In this document: positions 19,384 to 28,577 of the stretch, piece by piece
Layout: every line of letters begins with the position of its first letter
Numbering within the stretch: the stretch's first letter is position 1
Source: Acidimicrobiia bacterium
GTDB lineage: Bacteria > Actinomycetota > Acidimicrobiia > IMCC26256 > JAOSJM01
Direction of reading: 5' to 3'
Assembly: GCA_027494165.1 (NCBI GenBank)
Contig: JAOSJM010000006.1
Coordinates: 407,992 to 471,991, forward strand
Length of the DNA: 64,000 nucleotides
Program-made: the position numbers and the translations under genes
Notes under the pieces: generated by a model
The model's database searches: none
Told to the model about the DNA's origin: nothing
What the model saw: the letters and a program-made list of their open reading frames with translations, nothing else

Positions 19384-19428
19384 GGTCGGCGCGGTTTCGG
19401 GGCCCTGAGCCCCGAAACCGCGCCGACC
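19384..19428. terminator. Perfect 20-bp stem palindrome (third repeat copy)
   Basis: A perfect inverted repeat: arms beginning GGTCGGCGCGG and ending CCGCGCCGACC, 20 bp, around loop CCTGA. It is the same core as the 16.6 kb copies but fully symmetric. It lies 84 bp after the stop of the anchored protein, a good place for a terminator, although no U tract follows. Confidence 0.6.
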
Positions 19429-19480
19429 CGGCGTGAAGGGGGGGGACGAGGCGCAAAGGGTCCTGGCGTTGCGGGGTGAA

Positions 19481-19503
19481 TATTGCATCCATAATAATTA
19501 CGG
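19481..19503. promoter_or_regulatory. AT-rich operator-like site E
   Basis: An AT island in very GC-rich DNA (TATTGCATCCATAATAATTA then CGG) ending one base before the GTG start at 19505. Its reverse complement resembles the operator core at 27.0, 32.35 and 36.6 kb but is one base shorter and has mismatches. It may also hold the -10 element of a nearly leaderless transcript. Confidence 0.4.
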
Positions 19504-19504
19504 C

Positions 19505-20878
19505 GTGACCCTCGAGCTCGTCGGCGCCGGCACCCGGGTCCCCCTCGTCACCGGCGGCGACGTCCCCTACGCCGACCTCGACTGCGCGGCGAGCACCCCC
19601 GCCCTCGTCGAGGTCCGCGACGCGATCCACTCGCTCCTCGACTGGTACAGCAGCGTCCACCGGGGCGCGGGCTTCAAGTCCGTCGTCTCGACGGCGGCCT
19701 ACGAGGGCGCCCGGTCCGCCGTCCGGTCCTTCCTCGGCGCCCGGCCCGACGACGCCGTGGTCTTCACCCGCAACACCACCGACGCCATGAACCTCCTGGC
19801 CCACGCCCTCCCCGAGGGCTGCGAGGTCGTCGCCTTCGAGACCGAGCACCACGCCAACCTCCTCCCCTGGCGGCGACGGCCGGTGACGTTCCTGCCGCCA
19901 CCCCACAGCGCCGAGGCCGCCCTCGACGCCCTCTCGGCCGCGCTGGCGGGACGCGCGACCGGGGAGAGGGTCGTCACGATCCCCGGGGCGTCCAACGTGA
20001 CCGGGGAGCTCTGGCCGGTGCGCGAGATCGTCGAGCTCGCCCACGCCCACGGAGCCCGGGTCGTCCTCGACGCGGCCCAGCTCGCCCCCCACGCGCCGGT
20101 GGACATGGCCGGCACGGGGGTCGACTACGTCGCCTTCTCCGGTCACAAGCTCTACGCCCCGTTCGGGGCCGGGGTCCTCGCCGGCCGGGGCGACTGGCTG
20201 GCCGGGGCCGAGCCCCTCCTGGCGGGCGGGGGAGCCGTCGAGCTCGTCACCACCTCGGAGGTGGTCTGGACCGGCCTCCCGGACCGCCACGAGGCCGGCT
20301 CGCCCAACGTCGTCGGCGCCGTCGCCCTGGCGGTGGCCTGCCGGACGCTCGAGGCCGCGGGGATGCCCTTCGTCGCCGAGCGCGAGGCCGCCCTCGCCCA
20401 CGAGCTCGTCGAGGGCCTCCGGGCGATCCCGGGCGTCGAGCTCTACACCCTCTGGGATCCCGCGGAGCCGCGGATCGGCGTCGTCACCTTCAACCTGGCC
20501 GGGTACCACCACGGCCTCCTCGCCACCGTGCTGAGCGCCGAGCACGGCATCGGGGTGCGCCACGGCTGCTTCTGCGCCCACCCGCTCGTGCTCCACCTGC
20601 TGCGCGTCGACGCCCGGGACGCCGCTCGCCTCCAGGACGGGGTCCGCGCCGGTCGGGCCACGCTCCTCCCGGGCGCGGTCCGGGCCAGCCTGGGCGTGGG
20701 GAGCACCCCCGGCGACGTCCGCCGGCTCGTCGAGGCCGTGGCCGACATCGCCCGCCGCGGGCCCCGGTGGTGCTACGAGCCCGGCGGCCACCGCGACGAG
20801 TTCCGGCCCGTCCCCGACCCCCGACCGCTCCCCGACCTGCCGTTCCCCCTGGCCGTCGCGGCCCGGGAGGCCCCGTGA
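19505..20878 (+). CDS. Class V aminotransferase (cysteine desulfurase/selenocysteine lyase-like)
   Basis: PLP enzyme of 457 residues, intact frame. TRNTTDAMN and the motif SGHKLYAPFGAGVL carrying the PLP lysine mark a class V fold; HHANLLPW and RHGCFCAHP (conserved Cys loop) are typical of the NifS/CsdA-like group. The N-terminus is PYADLDCAASTPA. GTG at 19505 is preferred because conserved sequence begins right after it, although the frame opens earlier. The GTGA overlap with the next gene (alanine dehydrogenase) suggests an operon. The role may be desulfuration, deselenation or aminotransfer; the substrate cannot be decided from sequence. Confidence 0.8.
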   Translation: MTLELVGAGTRVPLVTGGDVPYADLDCAASTPALVEVRDAIHSLLDWYSSVHRGAGFKSVVSTAAYEGARSAVRSFLGARPDDAVVFTRNTTDAMNLLAHALPEGCEVVAFETEHHANLLPWRRRPVTFLPPPHSAEAALDALSAALAGRATGERVVTIPGASNVTGELWPVREIVELAHAHGARVVLDAAQLAPHAPVDMAGTGVDYVAFSGHKLYAPFGAGVLAGRGDWLAGAEPLLAGGGAVELVTTSEVVWTGLPDRHEAGSPNVVGAVALAVACRTLEAAGMPFVAEREAALAHELVEGLRAIPGVELYTLWDPAEPRIGVVTFNLAGYHHGLLATVLSAEHGIGVRHGCFCAHPLVLHLLRVDARDAARLQDGVRAGRATLLPGAVRASLGVGSTPGDVRRLVEAVADIARRGPRWCYEPGGHRDEFRPVPDPRPLPDLPFPLAVAAREAP

Positions 20879-21964
20879 CCGGCGCGTCGCCTGGTCCCGG
20901 CGTGCCGTCGATCCGCTCGGTCGGGCTCCCCGCCGAGACCAAGGACGGGGAGCGGAGGGTCGCGCTGGATCCGGCCGGCGTGGCCGCCCTGGTCGACGCC
21001 GGTCTCTCCGTGCTCGTCGAGGCGGGGGCCGGCTCGGAGGCCGGCTTCCCGGACCACGCCTACCTCGCGGTCGGGGCCCGGGTGACCGCGGATGCCACCG
21101 AGGCGTGGGGCTCGGACGCGGTCGTGAAGGTGAAGGAGCCCCAGCCGGCCGAGTACCGGCACTTCCGGCCCGGGCTGGTCCTCTTCGCCTACCTCCACCT
21201 CGCCGCGTGCCCGGACCTCGCGCGGGCCCTCTGCGACTACCGGGTGACCGCCTACGCGTACGAGACGCTCGAGGAGCGCGGGCGGCTCCCGCTCCTCGCG
21301 TGCATGAGCGAGATCGCCGGCCGGGCCGCCGTGCTCGTCGGCGCCACCGAGGTCGGGCGGGCCCGGGGCCGTCTGCTGGGCGGGGCCGGTGGGGTGCCAC
21401 CGGCGCGTGGTCGTGGTGGGGCTCGGGGTCGCGGGCACGATGGCCGCGAGGGGGTGCCGGGGCCTGGATGCCGACGTGACCGGCGTCGACGTCGACCAGG
21501 ACCGGCTCCGCGACGCGGTCCGGGCCGGGGACGTCGGCTCGACGCTCGTGCCGTCGACGCTGCACCTCTCCGAGCTGCTGGTCGGGGCCGACCTCGTGGT
21601 CGGCGCGGCGCTCGTCCCCGGGGCCCGAGCCCCGATCGTGGTCTCCCGGGAGCACGTCCGCCTCATGCCCCGGGGCTCGGTCGTCGTCGACCTCTCGATC
21701 GACCAGGGCGGGTGCGTCGAGACCGCGTCCCCGACGACGCTCTCGGACCCCACCTACGAGGTCGACGGCGTCGTCCACTACTGCGTCACCAACGTCCCGG
21801 GCCAGTTCCCCGCCACCGCGAGCCGGGCGCTCAGCGCGGCGGTCGCCCCCCGCCTGGTGCGCTCCCTCCGTTCCGGCGGACCCGGGCTCCCGGGTGCGCT
21901 CAACGTCCGGGAGGGCGCGGTCGTCCACCCCACGGTCGCCACCTCGCTCGAGCCCGTCGCCTGA
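20875..21964 (+). CDS. ald: Alanine dehydrogenase/transhydrogenase-family protein, one frameshift
   Basis: Catalyses NAD-dependent L-alanine to pyruvate plus ammonia. About 363 residues. The N-terminal domain shows GLPAETKDGERRVALDP, KVKEPQPAEY and VLFAYLHLAA; the Rossmann motif VVVVGLGVAGTMAARG follows after a frame change at about 21,385-21,400, in a GGTGGGG context. The C-terminal part has DLSIDQGGCVETASPTT and HYCVTNVPGQFPATASRALS, diagnostic of alanine dehydrogenase. The GTG start overlaps the aminotransferase stop. Coupled with the aminotransferase, it would release ammonia from amino donors. Confidence 0.88.
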
Positions 21965-21973
21965 GGGGCGCGA

Positions 21974-23482
21974 TCAGACGATCCGGGTCTCGTGCCCGGC
22001 CCAGTAGGGCTCGCGCAGCACCCGCTTGAGAACCTTCCCTGGGCCGGACCTCGGCAGCGGCTCGCGACGGAGCTCCACGGCCTTCGGGACCTTGTAGCCG
22101 GCGAGGTGCTCCCGGCAGTGCGCGATCAGCTCCCCGGGCGCGACGTCGCCTCGCGCCACCACGACCGCGTGCACGGCCTCGCCCCACCGCCCGTCGGGGA
22201 CGCCGAACACCGCCGCCTCGACGACCTCCGGGTGCCCGTGCAGCACGTCCTCGACCTCGGTGCTGTACACGTTCTCGCCGCCGGTCACGATCATGTCCTT
22301 CAACCGGTCGACGAGGAAGAGGAAGCCCTCCCGGTCCCGGTGGCCGAGGTCGCCCGTGTGGTACCAGCCGTCCCGGAGGGCCAGGCGGGTCTGCTCGGGA
22401 TCCCGCCAGTACCCCAGCATCACGTTGGGCCCCCGGACCACGACCTCCCCGACCTGGCCCGGAGCGACCTCCCGCCCGGTCGGGTCGACGACCCGCACCT
22501 CGACCCCGGGCGCCGGCTGCCCGCACGACCGCCCGCGCGGTCGGTCGAGCATCCGCTCCTCGTGGCAGAGCGCGGTCGCCATCGGAGCGGTCTCGGTCGC
22601 GCCGTAGTAGTGGTCGAGCCGGCAGCCCGGGAAGGCCCGGTGGGCTCTCCGGAGCACGTCCATGGCGATCGGGGCACCGGCGTGGGCGAGCAGGCGGAGG
22701 CTCGACACGTCGCGCGGATCGCGCTCCTGCTCGTCGGCGAGCGCGGCGACCATCGTCGGCACGCCCAGCGTGACGGTGACCCGTTCCCGCTCCACCAGGT
22801 CGAGCACGCGCCGGGGCTCGAAGGCCGGGACGACCACCTGGGCGGCCCCCGCCCACAGGGCGCTGAGCACGGCCGAGGTGCCGGCGACGTGGAAGAGCGG
22901 GCACGCGATCAGGTAGCGATCGCGCTCGTCGAGGCCGGTGGCCGACAGGGTGTGGAGCGAGTTGGCCACCAGGTTGCGGTGGCTCAGCATCACCCCCTTC
23001 GACCGCCCCGTCGTGCCCCCGGTGTAGAAGAGGGCTGCGAGGTCGTCCTCCCCGATCCCGGAACCGGGCCCGCCGTCCCCGCCGGCGCGCGCGAGCAGGG
23101 CCTCGTAGCCGGCGGGGAGGTCCACCACCTGCTCCACGATCCCCGCCAGCGAGCCGGGGTCCCGGTCGGTGAGGAGCACCCGGGCCCCCGAGTGCTCGAC
23201 GGCGTACCGGAGCTCCGGCTCGGCGTGGCGGGTGTTGAGCGGGACGACCACGAGGCCCGCGGCGGGGATCGCGAGGTGCGCCTCGAGGTAGCGATGGCAG
23301 TTCGCGGCCAGGACGGCCACGCGGTCGCCGGGCCGGAGCCCGAGGGTCGCCAGCCCCCTCCCGAGGCGGCGGCACCGGTCGGCCAGCTCGCCGAAGGTCG
23401 CGTGGTGGTCACCGCAGACGACCGCGAGGCTCCCGGCGGAGACCTTCCCCGCCAGCCACAGCGGGTCCGCGCAGCTCAGCAC
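21974..23482 (-). CDS. Class I acyl-CoA synthetase (AMP-forming)
   Basis: Activates a carboxylic acid to its CoA thioester. The 502 residues are in one frame: the ATP motif FYTGGTTGRSKGVMLSH near 165, YYGATET near 290, GWYHTGDLG near 375, DRLKDMIVTGGENVYS near 390 and the catalytic Lys motif PRSGPGKVLKR near 480. The type is medium-chain or aryl/short-chain and the substrate is unknown. It lies 10 bp from the convergent alanine dehydrogenase stop and downstream of the thiolase gene on the same strand, suggesting a small CoA-ester unit. Confidence 0.92.
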   Translation of the reverse strand: MLSCADPLWLAGKVSAGSLAVVCGDHHATFGELADRCRRLGRGLATLGLRPGDRVAVLAANCHRYLEAHLAIPAAGLVVVPLNTRHAEPELRYAVEHSGARVLLTDRDPGSLAGIVEQVVDLPAGYEALLARAGGDGGPGSGIGEDDLAALFYTGGTTGRSKGVMLSHRNLVANSLHTLSATGLDERDRYLIACPLFHVAGTSAVLSALWAGAAQVVVPAFEPRRVLDLVERERVTVTLGVPTMVAALADEQERDPRDVSSLRLLAHAGAPIAMDVLRRAHRAFPGCRLDHYYGATETAPMATALCHEERMLDRPRGRSCGQPAPGVEVRVVDPTGREVAPGQVGEVVVRGPNVMLGYWRDPEQTRLALRDGWYHTGDLGHRDREGFLFLVDRLKDMIVTGGENVYSTEVEDVLHGHPEVVEAAVFGVPDGRWGEAVHAVVVARGDVAPGELIAHCREHLAGYKVPKAVELRREPLPRSGPGKVLKRVLREPYWAGHETRIV

Positions 23483-23555
23483 GCCGTCCTCCTCCGGCCT
23501 TCCCGTCGTCCGCGGTGGACGCTCGACGCCACCACCGCCCGGCGATCGGGTCCTC

Positions 23556-24735
23556 TCAGTCGTCGACCCTCACGACGACCGCACCGGCCGTGTCGCCGGC
23601 CGCGCAGCCCGTGAACAACCCCACGCCCCCGCCGCGCCGCCGCAGCGCAGTCACGAGCTCCGCCAGGGCTCGCCCGCCCGTCGGCGCCTGGGGGTGGCCG
23701 TAGACGAGGCTGCACCCGTGACGGTTCACCCGCTCGGGGGATCCCGGTCCGGCGGGAGAACCACACGTCGTTCACCGCGAACGGGTTGTGGGTCGTGACC
23801 TCGTCGACCTCGGCCAGGTCGACCCCGGCGTCCCGGAGCGCGGCCAGGGCCGCCGGGACCGGGGCCTTGGGCATCGCGCCCTGCTCGACCCGGGCGAACG
23901 CCACGGCGAGCAGGCGGACGACCCCCGGGCCACCGATCTCCCGGGCCAGGTCCTCGCGGGCCAGGACGGTGCCCGCCGTCCCGTCGGCCGGGTGCGTCTG
24001 GCCCCCGAAGGTGACGACCCCGCCCGGGCGTGCCGGAGCGAGGCCGGCGAGGCCCTCGGCGGTCGTGGGCCGCACCCCCGCGTCGGCGTCCACGACCCGC
24101 TCCCCACCCCCGCCCCCGCACGACGACGGGAACCATGTACTCACGCTGGAAGGCCCGGTCGTCCTCGAGGGCACGCCCGTACTGCTCGTACCGGAGCAGG
24201 GTCACGTCGTCGAGCTCCTCGCGGCTGATCCCTGCCTCGGCGGCCACCCGTTCGGCCGTGTCGAGCATCGAGCCGCCGGCCCACGGATCGTGCTCGAAGT
24301 TGTCGAGCACCCAGTGCTCCCGGTCGGGCGCGCCCCCGGCGCCGCCGGGCGCGGGTACAGGACCACCGGCCCGTTGCTCGTCCGGTCGGTCGTGACCACG
24401 AGCGAGAGCCGCCGGTCCCCGGACTCCACCCCCGCCGCGCCGAGCCGGAGGCAGGCGGCCATGGTGGCGCACGCCTGGGAGACCATCGGGCCCGTGGCGC
24501 GAGGCGCGCCGATCCGGCCCGCCAGCGTCGGGGCGCCGTAGAACCCGCGACGTTGCGGCACCGTCCAGCCGAGCACGACCTCGTCGAGCTCGGCGGCCGG
24601 CAGGCGCCACCGCGCGAGGGCATCGGTGGTGACCCCGGCGGCCAGGTCGAGGGCCGGGATCTCGGCCAGCTCCCCCTGCCAGCGGGCGAAGGGCGACGAC
24701 CACAGCGCCGGCAGGCACGTCCGCTCGAACCTCAT
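23556..24735 (-). pseudogene. Thiolase (acetyl-CoA acetyltransferase family), several frameshifts
   Basis: About 390 codons spread over several frames. The N-terminus is MRFERTCLPALW (ATG 24735), the nucleophilic Cys motif is VSQACATMAACLRLG, the middle is ERVAAEAGISREELDDVTLLR, then GMPK-like and THNPFAVND segments, and near the C-terminus NRHGCSLVYGHPQAPTGGRAL and FTGCAAGDTAGAVV carry the catalytic His and the second Cys. All catalytic motifs are present, so the gene may be whole in the organism. At least three indels (about 24,330, 24,115 and 23,730) interrupt it. It is probably co-transcribed with the acyl-CoA synthetase and divergent from gntR1. Confidence 0.75.
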
Positions 24736-24785
24736 ACCGCCTCCCGGGGCGAGACCATGGTCAGCACCCGGGCCGGGGCGCCGCA

Positions 24786-24800
24786 GCATAATGAATACGG
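24786..24800. promoter_or_regulatory. Operator-like site D
   Basis: GCATAATGAATACGG, an AT patch 40 bp upstream of the first GntR regulator and 51 bp upstream of the divergent thiolase gene. It matches the shared operator core if one base is missing. Confidence 0.4.
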
Positions 24801-24839
24801 CCAGGGACGCAGGATTCGACCCGACGCGGACGGAGGACC

Positions 24840-25505
24840 ATGGGCATCACACGACGGCCCCTGCGGGAGGAGGTGCGCGAGGCGGTGCTCGAGCGCCTCC
24901 TCGACGGGTCGATCGCCGTCGGCGAGAGCATCAACGAGCCCGCGCTCGCCGAGGAGCTCGGCGTGAGCCGCACGCCCCTGCGCGAGGCCCTCCTCAGCCT
25001 CGAGCGGGACGGCATCCTCGAGGCCCGTCCGGGGAGGGGCTGGTGGGTGGCTCCCCTCACCGCCGACGTCGTCATGGAGCTCTACCCGATCATCGCCGAC
25101 CTCGAGGCGCTCGCCGTGCGCCGTACGCCCAAGGACGCGCTCGACGACGGCTTCCTGGACGAGCTCGACCGGATCAACGAGGAGCGGTACGGCGCGGTCG
25201 ACGATCCCCGCCGGTCCCGGGCGATCGACGACCGGTGGCACGAGCTCCTCGTCTCCCGGTGCCCGAACCGGAGGCTGCGGGAGGAGATCGCGTCCCTCAA
25301 GGGAACGGTCGTGCACCGCTACGAGTACCCGGTGATCCGCAACGGGCGTGACGTCGAGGCCTCGATCCGGAACCACGCCGAGGTGACGAGCGCCCTCCGT
25401 CAGGGCAAGGTCGCGCAGGCCTGCCGGGCGCTGGAGCGCCAGTGGGAGGCGGGCGCCCGGATGGTGGCGGACTGGCTGGAGCGGCAGTCCGGCCGCACGA
25501 CCTGA
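24840..25505 (+). CDS. GntR-family transcriptional regulator, FCD subfamily (paralogue 1)
   Basis: The 221 residues have an N-terminal winged helix (REEVREAVLERLLDG, then INEPALAEELGVSRTPLREALLSLE, residues about 10-75) and a C-terminal helical FCD ligand-binding domain (YPIIADLEALAVR, DDRWHELLVSRC, HRYEYPVIRNGRDVEASIRNHAE). The metal-binding His residues expected in FCD proteins are at WHELL, VVHRY and RNHAE. It is a close paralogue of the regulator at 32.4 kb. Likely autoregulated through the site at 24,786-24,800 and a candidate regulator of the island. Frame intact. Confidence 0.88.
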   Translation: MGITRRPLREEVREAVLERLLDGSIAVGESINEPALAEELGVSRTPLREALLSLERDGILEARPGRGWWVAPLTADVVMELYPIIADLEALAVRRTPKDALDDGFLDELDRINEERYGAVDDPRRSRAIDDRWHELLVSRCPNRRLREEIASLKGTVVHRYEYPVIRNGRDVEASIRNHAEVTSALRQGKVAQACRALERQWEAGARMVADWLERQSGRTT

Positions 25506-25554
25506 TACCGGGCGGGTTCCCCGGGGGCCCCGCGACGGCCGGGTCCGGCCCGCC

Positions 25555-26826
25555 TCAGCCATCGGCGAGCGCGAGGACGGTCCGGAGCAGCGCGTCGACC
25601 CCGTTCGCGCAGGCCTCGGGGGTGGACTCCTCCCGTGGGTTGTGGCTGATGCCGTCGTGGAGCCCGGGGACGAAGATCATCCCGGCCGGGCAGAGCGTCG
25701 CCATCTCCTGGGCGTCGTGTCCCGCGCCCGACAGGATCGGGATGCTGCGGTACCCGGCCTCCTCGACCCGCGAGCCGATCACCTCGCGGACGTGGTCGTC
25801 GAAGGCCACCGCACGGGTCCGGACCAGGCGCCGGGTGGTGATCTCCACCCCCAGCTCGGCCGCGAGGTGCCCGAGGTAGCGCTCGACGTCCTGCTCGACC
25901 CGGTCGAGCCGCGCGTCGTCGGGGTGGCGGAGGTCCATCGTGGCGACCACGCGCTGGGGGACGACGTTGGCGAGGTTCGGGGACGTGTCGTGCCGCCCGA
26001 CCGTGGCCCGCAGCCCCGGGACCGCCCCCGACGCGGCGAGCTCGTGCAGGTGGAGGGTGAGGCGGGCGGCCGCCACCCCCGCGTCGCGCCGGAGCTCCAT
26101 GGGCGTGGTCCCGGCGTGGGCGGGCGTCCCCCTGATCGTGACCTCCTGCCACGAGATGGCCTGCACGCCGGTGACCACGCCCAGGTCCATGCCGGCGCGG
26201 GCCAGGACCGGGCCCTGCTCGATGTGGCACTCGACGTACGCGTGAGGCGGAGGACCGTCGACGGGGTGGGGGCCGCGGCAGCCGTGGCGGTCGAGCTCCG
26301 AGCCGAGCGTCACGCCGTCGCGGTCGGTGAGGGCCAGGGCATCGGTGAGGGCGATCCGCCCGGCCCGCACGGCGCTGCCGAGCATGTCGGTCTCGAAGCG
26401 GACGCCCTCCTCCTCGGTGAAGAAGGCGACCTCGATCGGGCGCGCCGTCGCGACCCCGGCCTCGTCGAGAGCGCGGACGACCTCGAGGCCGCCGAGCACG
26501 CCGAGGCAGCCGTCGAAGATCCCCGCGGTGGCCACGGAGTCGATGTGCGAGCCGATCAGCACGGGCGCGGCGTCCGGGTCGCGCCCGGGTCGGTGCCCGA
26601 AGGTGTTGCCGATCGCGTCGACCCGGACCGTGAGACCGGCGGCCTCCATCCAGCCGGTGACGAGCCGGCGCGCCTCGGCGTCGGCGTCGGTGAGGCTCAG
26701 GCGGTTGACGCCCTCCAGCCCGGTGGCGGGGTCGAGGTACGAGCCCACCCGGCCGAGCTGCCGGAGGGACGCCCGGAGACGGCCGGCGTCGATGCGGGGG
26801 GCGGGGCGGGCGTCGGAGGTCGTCAT
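25555..26826 (-). CDS. M20 amidohydrolase (N-carbamoyl-L-amino acid hydrolase/allantoate amidohydrolase type)
   Basis: Zinc-dependent hydrolase of N-carbamoyl amino acids or allantoate; 423 residues, intact. Metal ligands are visible: His in IGSHIDSV near 92, Asp in FDGCLGVLG near 104, Glu pair in FFTEEEGVRF near 138, and His in VECHIEQGP near 199; the GHDAQEMA and HNPREEST motifs lie near the C-terminus. The dimerisation lid contains PAHAGTTPM. Together with the divergent amidase and the peptide-type importer it suggests use of amide or ureido nitrogen compounds. Divergent from the amidase with about 260 bp between. Confidence 0.9.
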   Translation of the reverse strand: MTTSDARPAPRIDAGRLRASLRQLGRVGSYLDPATGLEGVNRLSLTDADAEARRLVTGWMEAAGLTVRVDAIGNTFGHRPGRDPDAAPVLIGSHIDSVATAGIFDGCLGVLGGLEVVRALDEAGVATARPIEVAFFTEEEGVRFETDMLGSAVRAGRIALTDALALTDRDGVTLGSELDRHGCRGPHPVDGPPPHAYVECHIEQGPVLARAGMDLGVVTGVQAISWQEVTIRGTPAHAGTTPMELRRDAGVAAARLTLHLHELAASGAVPGLRATVGRHDTSPNLANVVPQRVVATMDLRHPDDARLDRVEQDVERYLGHLAAELGVEITTRRLVRTRAVAFDDHVREVIGSRVEEAGYRSIPILSGAGHDAQEMATLCPAGMIFVPGLHDGISHNPREESTPEACANGVDALLRTVLALADG

Positions 26827-26828
26827 CC

Positions 26829-26888
26829 TGATCGGTGCTGATGGGCGCTGATGGGTGCCGATGGGTGGTCGATGGGTGCTGATCGGTG
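26829..26888. repeat. Degenerate GATGGGTGC tandem repeat
   Basis: Five or six imperfect units of 9-13 bp (GATCGGTGCT, GATGGGCGCT, GATGGGTGCC, GATGGGTGGTC, GATGGGTGCT, GATCGGTGG) lie immediately upstream of the M20 start. No coding potential. Confidence 0.6.
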
Positions 26889-26990
26889 GGCCGGATCGAG
26901 CGACACGGGTCCGGGATCGAGGAAGGGCGGGGGCCCGGGCCGGATCGAGGTGGTCGCCCGCTCCCCGGACCGAGCCCCCTGGCAGGACCT

Positions 26991-27014
26991 AGTAATGCAT
27001 AATACAATGTGCAA
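26991..27014. promoter_or_regulatory. Operator-like site A (GntR regulon candidate)
   Basis: AGTAATGCATAATACAATGT then GCAA. It shares the core ATTGTATTATGCAT (reverse complement) with the site at 36.6 kb and, with two changes, the one at 32.35 kb. It lies 74 bp before the amidase start and 165 bp before the M20 gene. Confidence 0.6.
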
Positions 27015-27087
27015 GTCAAGGAGACGGGGGCCGGGCACCGGTGCACAAGGGAGCCGCGGTGGAGCACGACCGATCGCACGAGGTCCG

Positions 27088-28526
27088 ATGGTGAGCGACC
27101 TGGCCGCCCTCGACGCCACCGCCCAGGCGGAGCTGGTCCGCACCGGGCAGGTCGCGCCGATCGAGCTCGTCGACGCCGCGATCGAGCGCGTGGAACGGCT
27201 GAACCCGCAGCTCAACGCGGTGATCCACACCCGCTTCGAGGAGGTCCGCGACGAGGCCGCGACGGACCGCCTGCCCGACGGCCCCTTCCGGGGGTCCCGT
27301 TCCTGTTCAAGGACATCTTCGGTGCCGTCGAGGGGGACCCGCACCACCAGGGGATGCGGTACCTCAAGGAGGCCGGGTTCCGGGCCCGCCACACCGACGA
27401 GCTGGCCCGCCGCTACCTCGCGGCCGGGTTCGCCTACCTGGGCCGGACGAACGTCCCCGAGCTCGGCGTCGTGCCGATCTGCGAGCCCGAGGCGTACGGC
27501 CCCAGCCGCAACCCCTGGAACCCCGACCGCACCAGCGGCGGGTCGAGCGGCGGGGCGGCGGTCGCCGTCGCCTCGGGGATGGTCCCCGTCGCCCACGCCA
27601 ACGACGGCGGCGGGTCGACCCGGGTCCCCGCCTCGGCATGCGGCCTGGTGGGGCTCAAGCCCAGCCGCGGCCGCACGTCCATGGGACCGATGACCGACCC
27701 CATCGTGAGCCCCCTCCCCGGCGAGCTGTGCGTGAGCCGTACCGTCCGGGACACCGCGGCGGTGCTGCAGGCCGTCCACGGGCCGGCCCCCGGCGACTCC
27801 GTGATGGCCCCTCCGCCGGCCCGTCCCTACACCGAGGAGGTCGGAGCCGACCCGGGTCGCCTGCGGGTCGGGATCCTCACCCGGAACCTGATCGGGACGG
27901 GCGACGTGCACCCGGACTGCGTGGAGGCGACCGAGAGCGCCGGCCGGCTCCTGGAGTCCCTGGGCCACCACGTCGAGGAGGCCCACCCCCCGGCGCTCGA
28001 GGACGAGGGCTTCGTCGACCGGTTCACCACGATGTGGTCGGCCGGGCTCCCGGCCGGCCTGGCCGCGTTCGAGATGATGGTCGGCCGGCCGCTCACCGCC
28101 GACGACGTGGAGCCGCTCACGTGGACCCTCGCCGAGATCGGCCGGGCCGCCTCGGGCCCGGACCACGTGGTCTCGGTGGCCATGACCATGGCGTTCGGCC
28201 GGACGGTGGCGCGCTGGTGGCAGGAGTGGGATCTCCTGCTGACGCCGACGCTCGGCGAGCCGCCGGTCCCGCTCGGGACCTTCATCATCCCCGAGGACCC
28301 GTTCGAGGGATTCAAGCGGGCCGGGACCTTCTGCCCCTTCACGGCACCGTTCAACATCAGCGGCCAGCCGGCGATCTCCCTGCCCCTGCACGTCAGCGCC
28401 GAGGGCCTGCCCATCGGCGTACAGCTCGTGGCCGCCTACGGCCGGGAGGACGTGCTCATCCGGGTCGCCGCCCAGCTCGAGCAGGCGTGCCCCTGGGCCG
28501 ACCGCCGGCCGCCGATCCACGCCTGA
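27088..28526 (+). CDS. Amidase (amidase-signature family), one frameshift
   Basis: Hydrolyses carboxamides using a Ser-cisSer-Lys triad. About 480 residues. The N-terminus (DLAALDATAQAELVRTGQV, LNAVIHTRFEE) is in one frame; from VPFLFKD (triad Lys) on, it is in the next. Adding one G to the G5 run at 27290-27294 restores PFRGVPFLFKD. TSGGSSGGAAVAVASG carries the cis-Ser region and DGGGSTRVPAS the nucleophile. Start ATG at 27088. It is probably controlled by the operator-like site upstream and works with the ABC importer and M20 hydrolase. Confidence 0.9.
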
Positions 28527-28577
28527 GGTCCACGCCCGGGGTCCGCACCGGGGACGACGCCCGGGCTTCCCGTCGAT

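Noticed and set aside
15818..21928. A 2036-codon open frame on the minus strand
   Set aside because: It is antisense to the sulfatase, anchored protein and aminotransferase genes, has arginine/proline-rich shadow composition, and shows no domain.
27088..28526. GatA subunit of tRNA amidotransferase
   Set aside because: No gatB or gatC nearby and the catabolic context favours a free-standing amidase.
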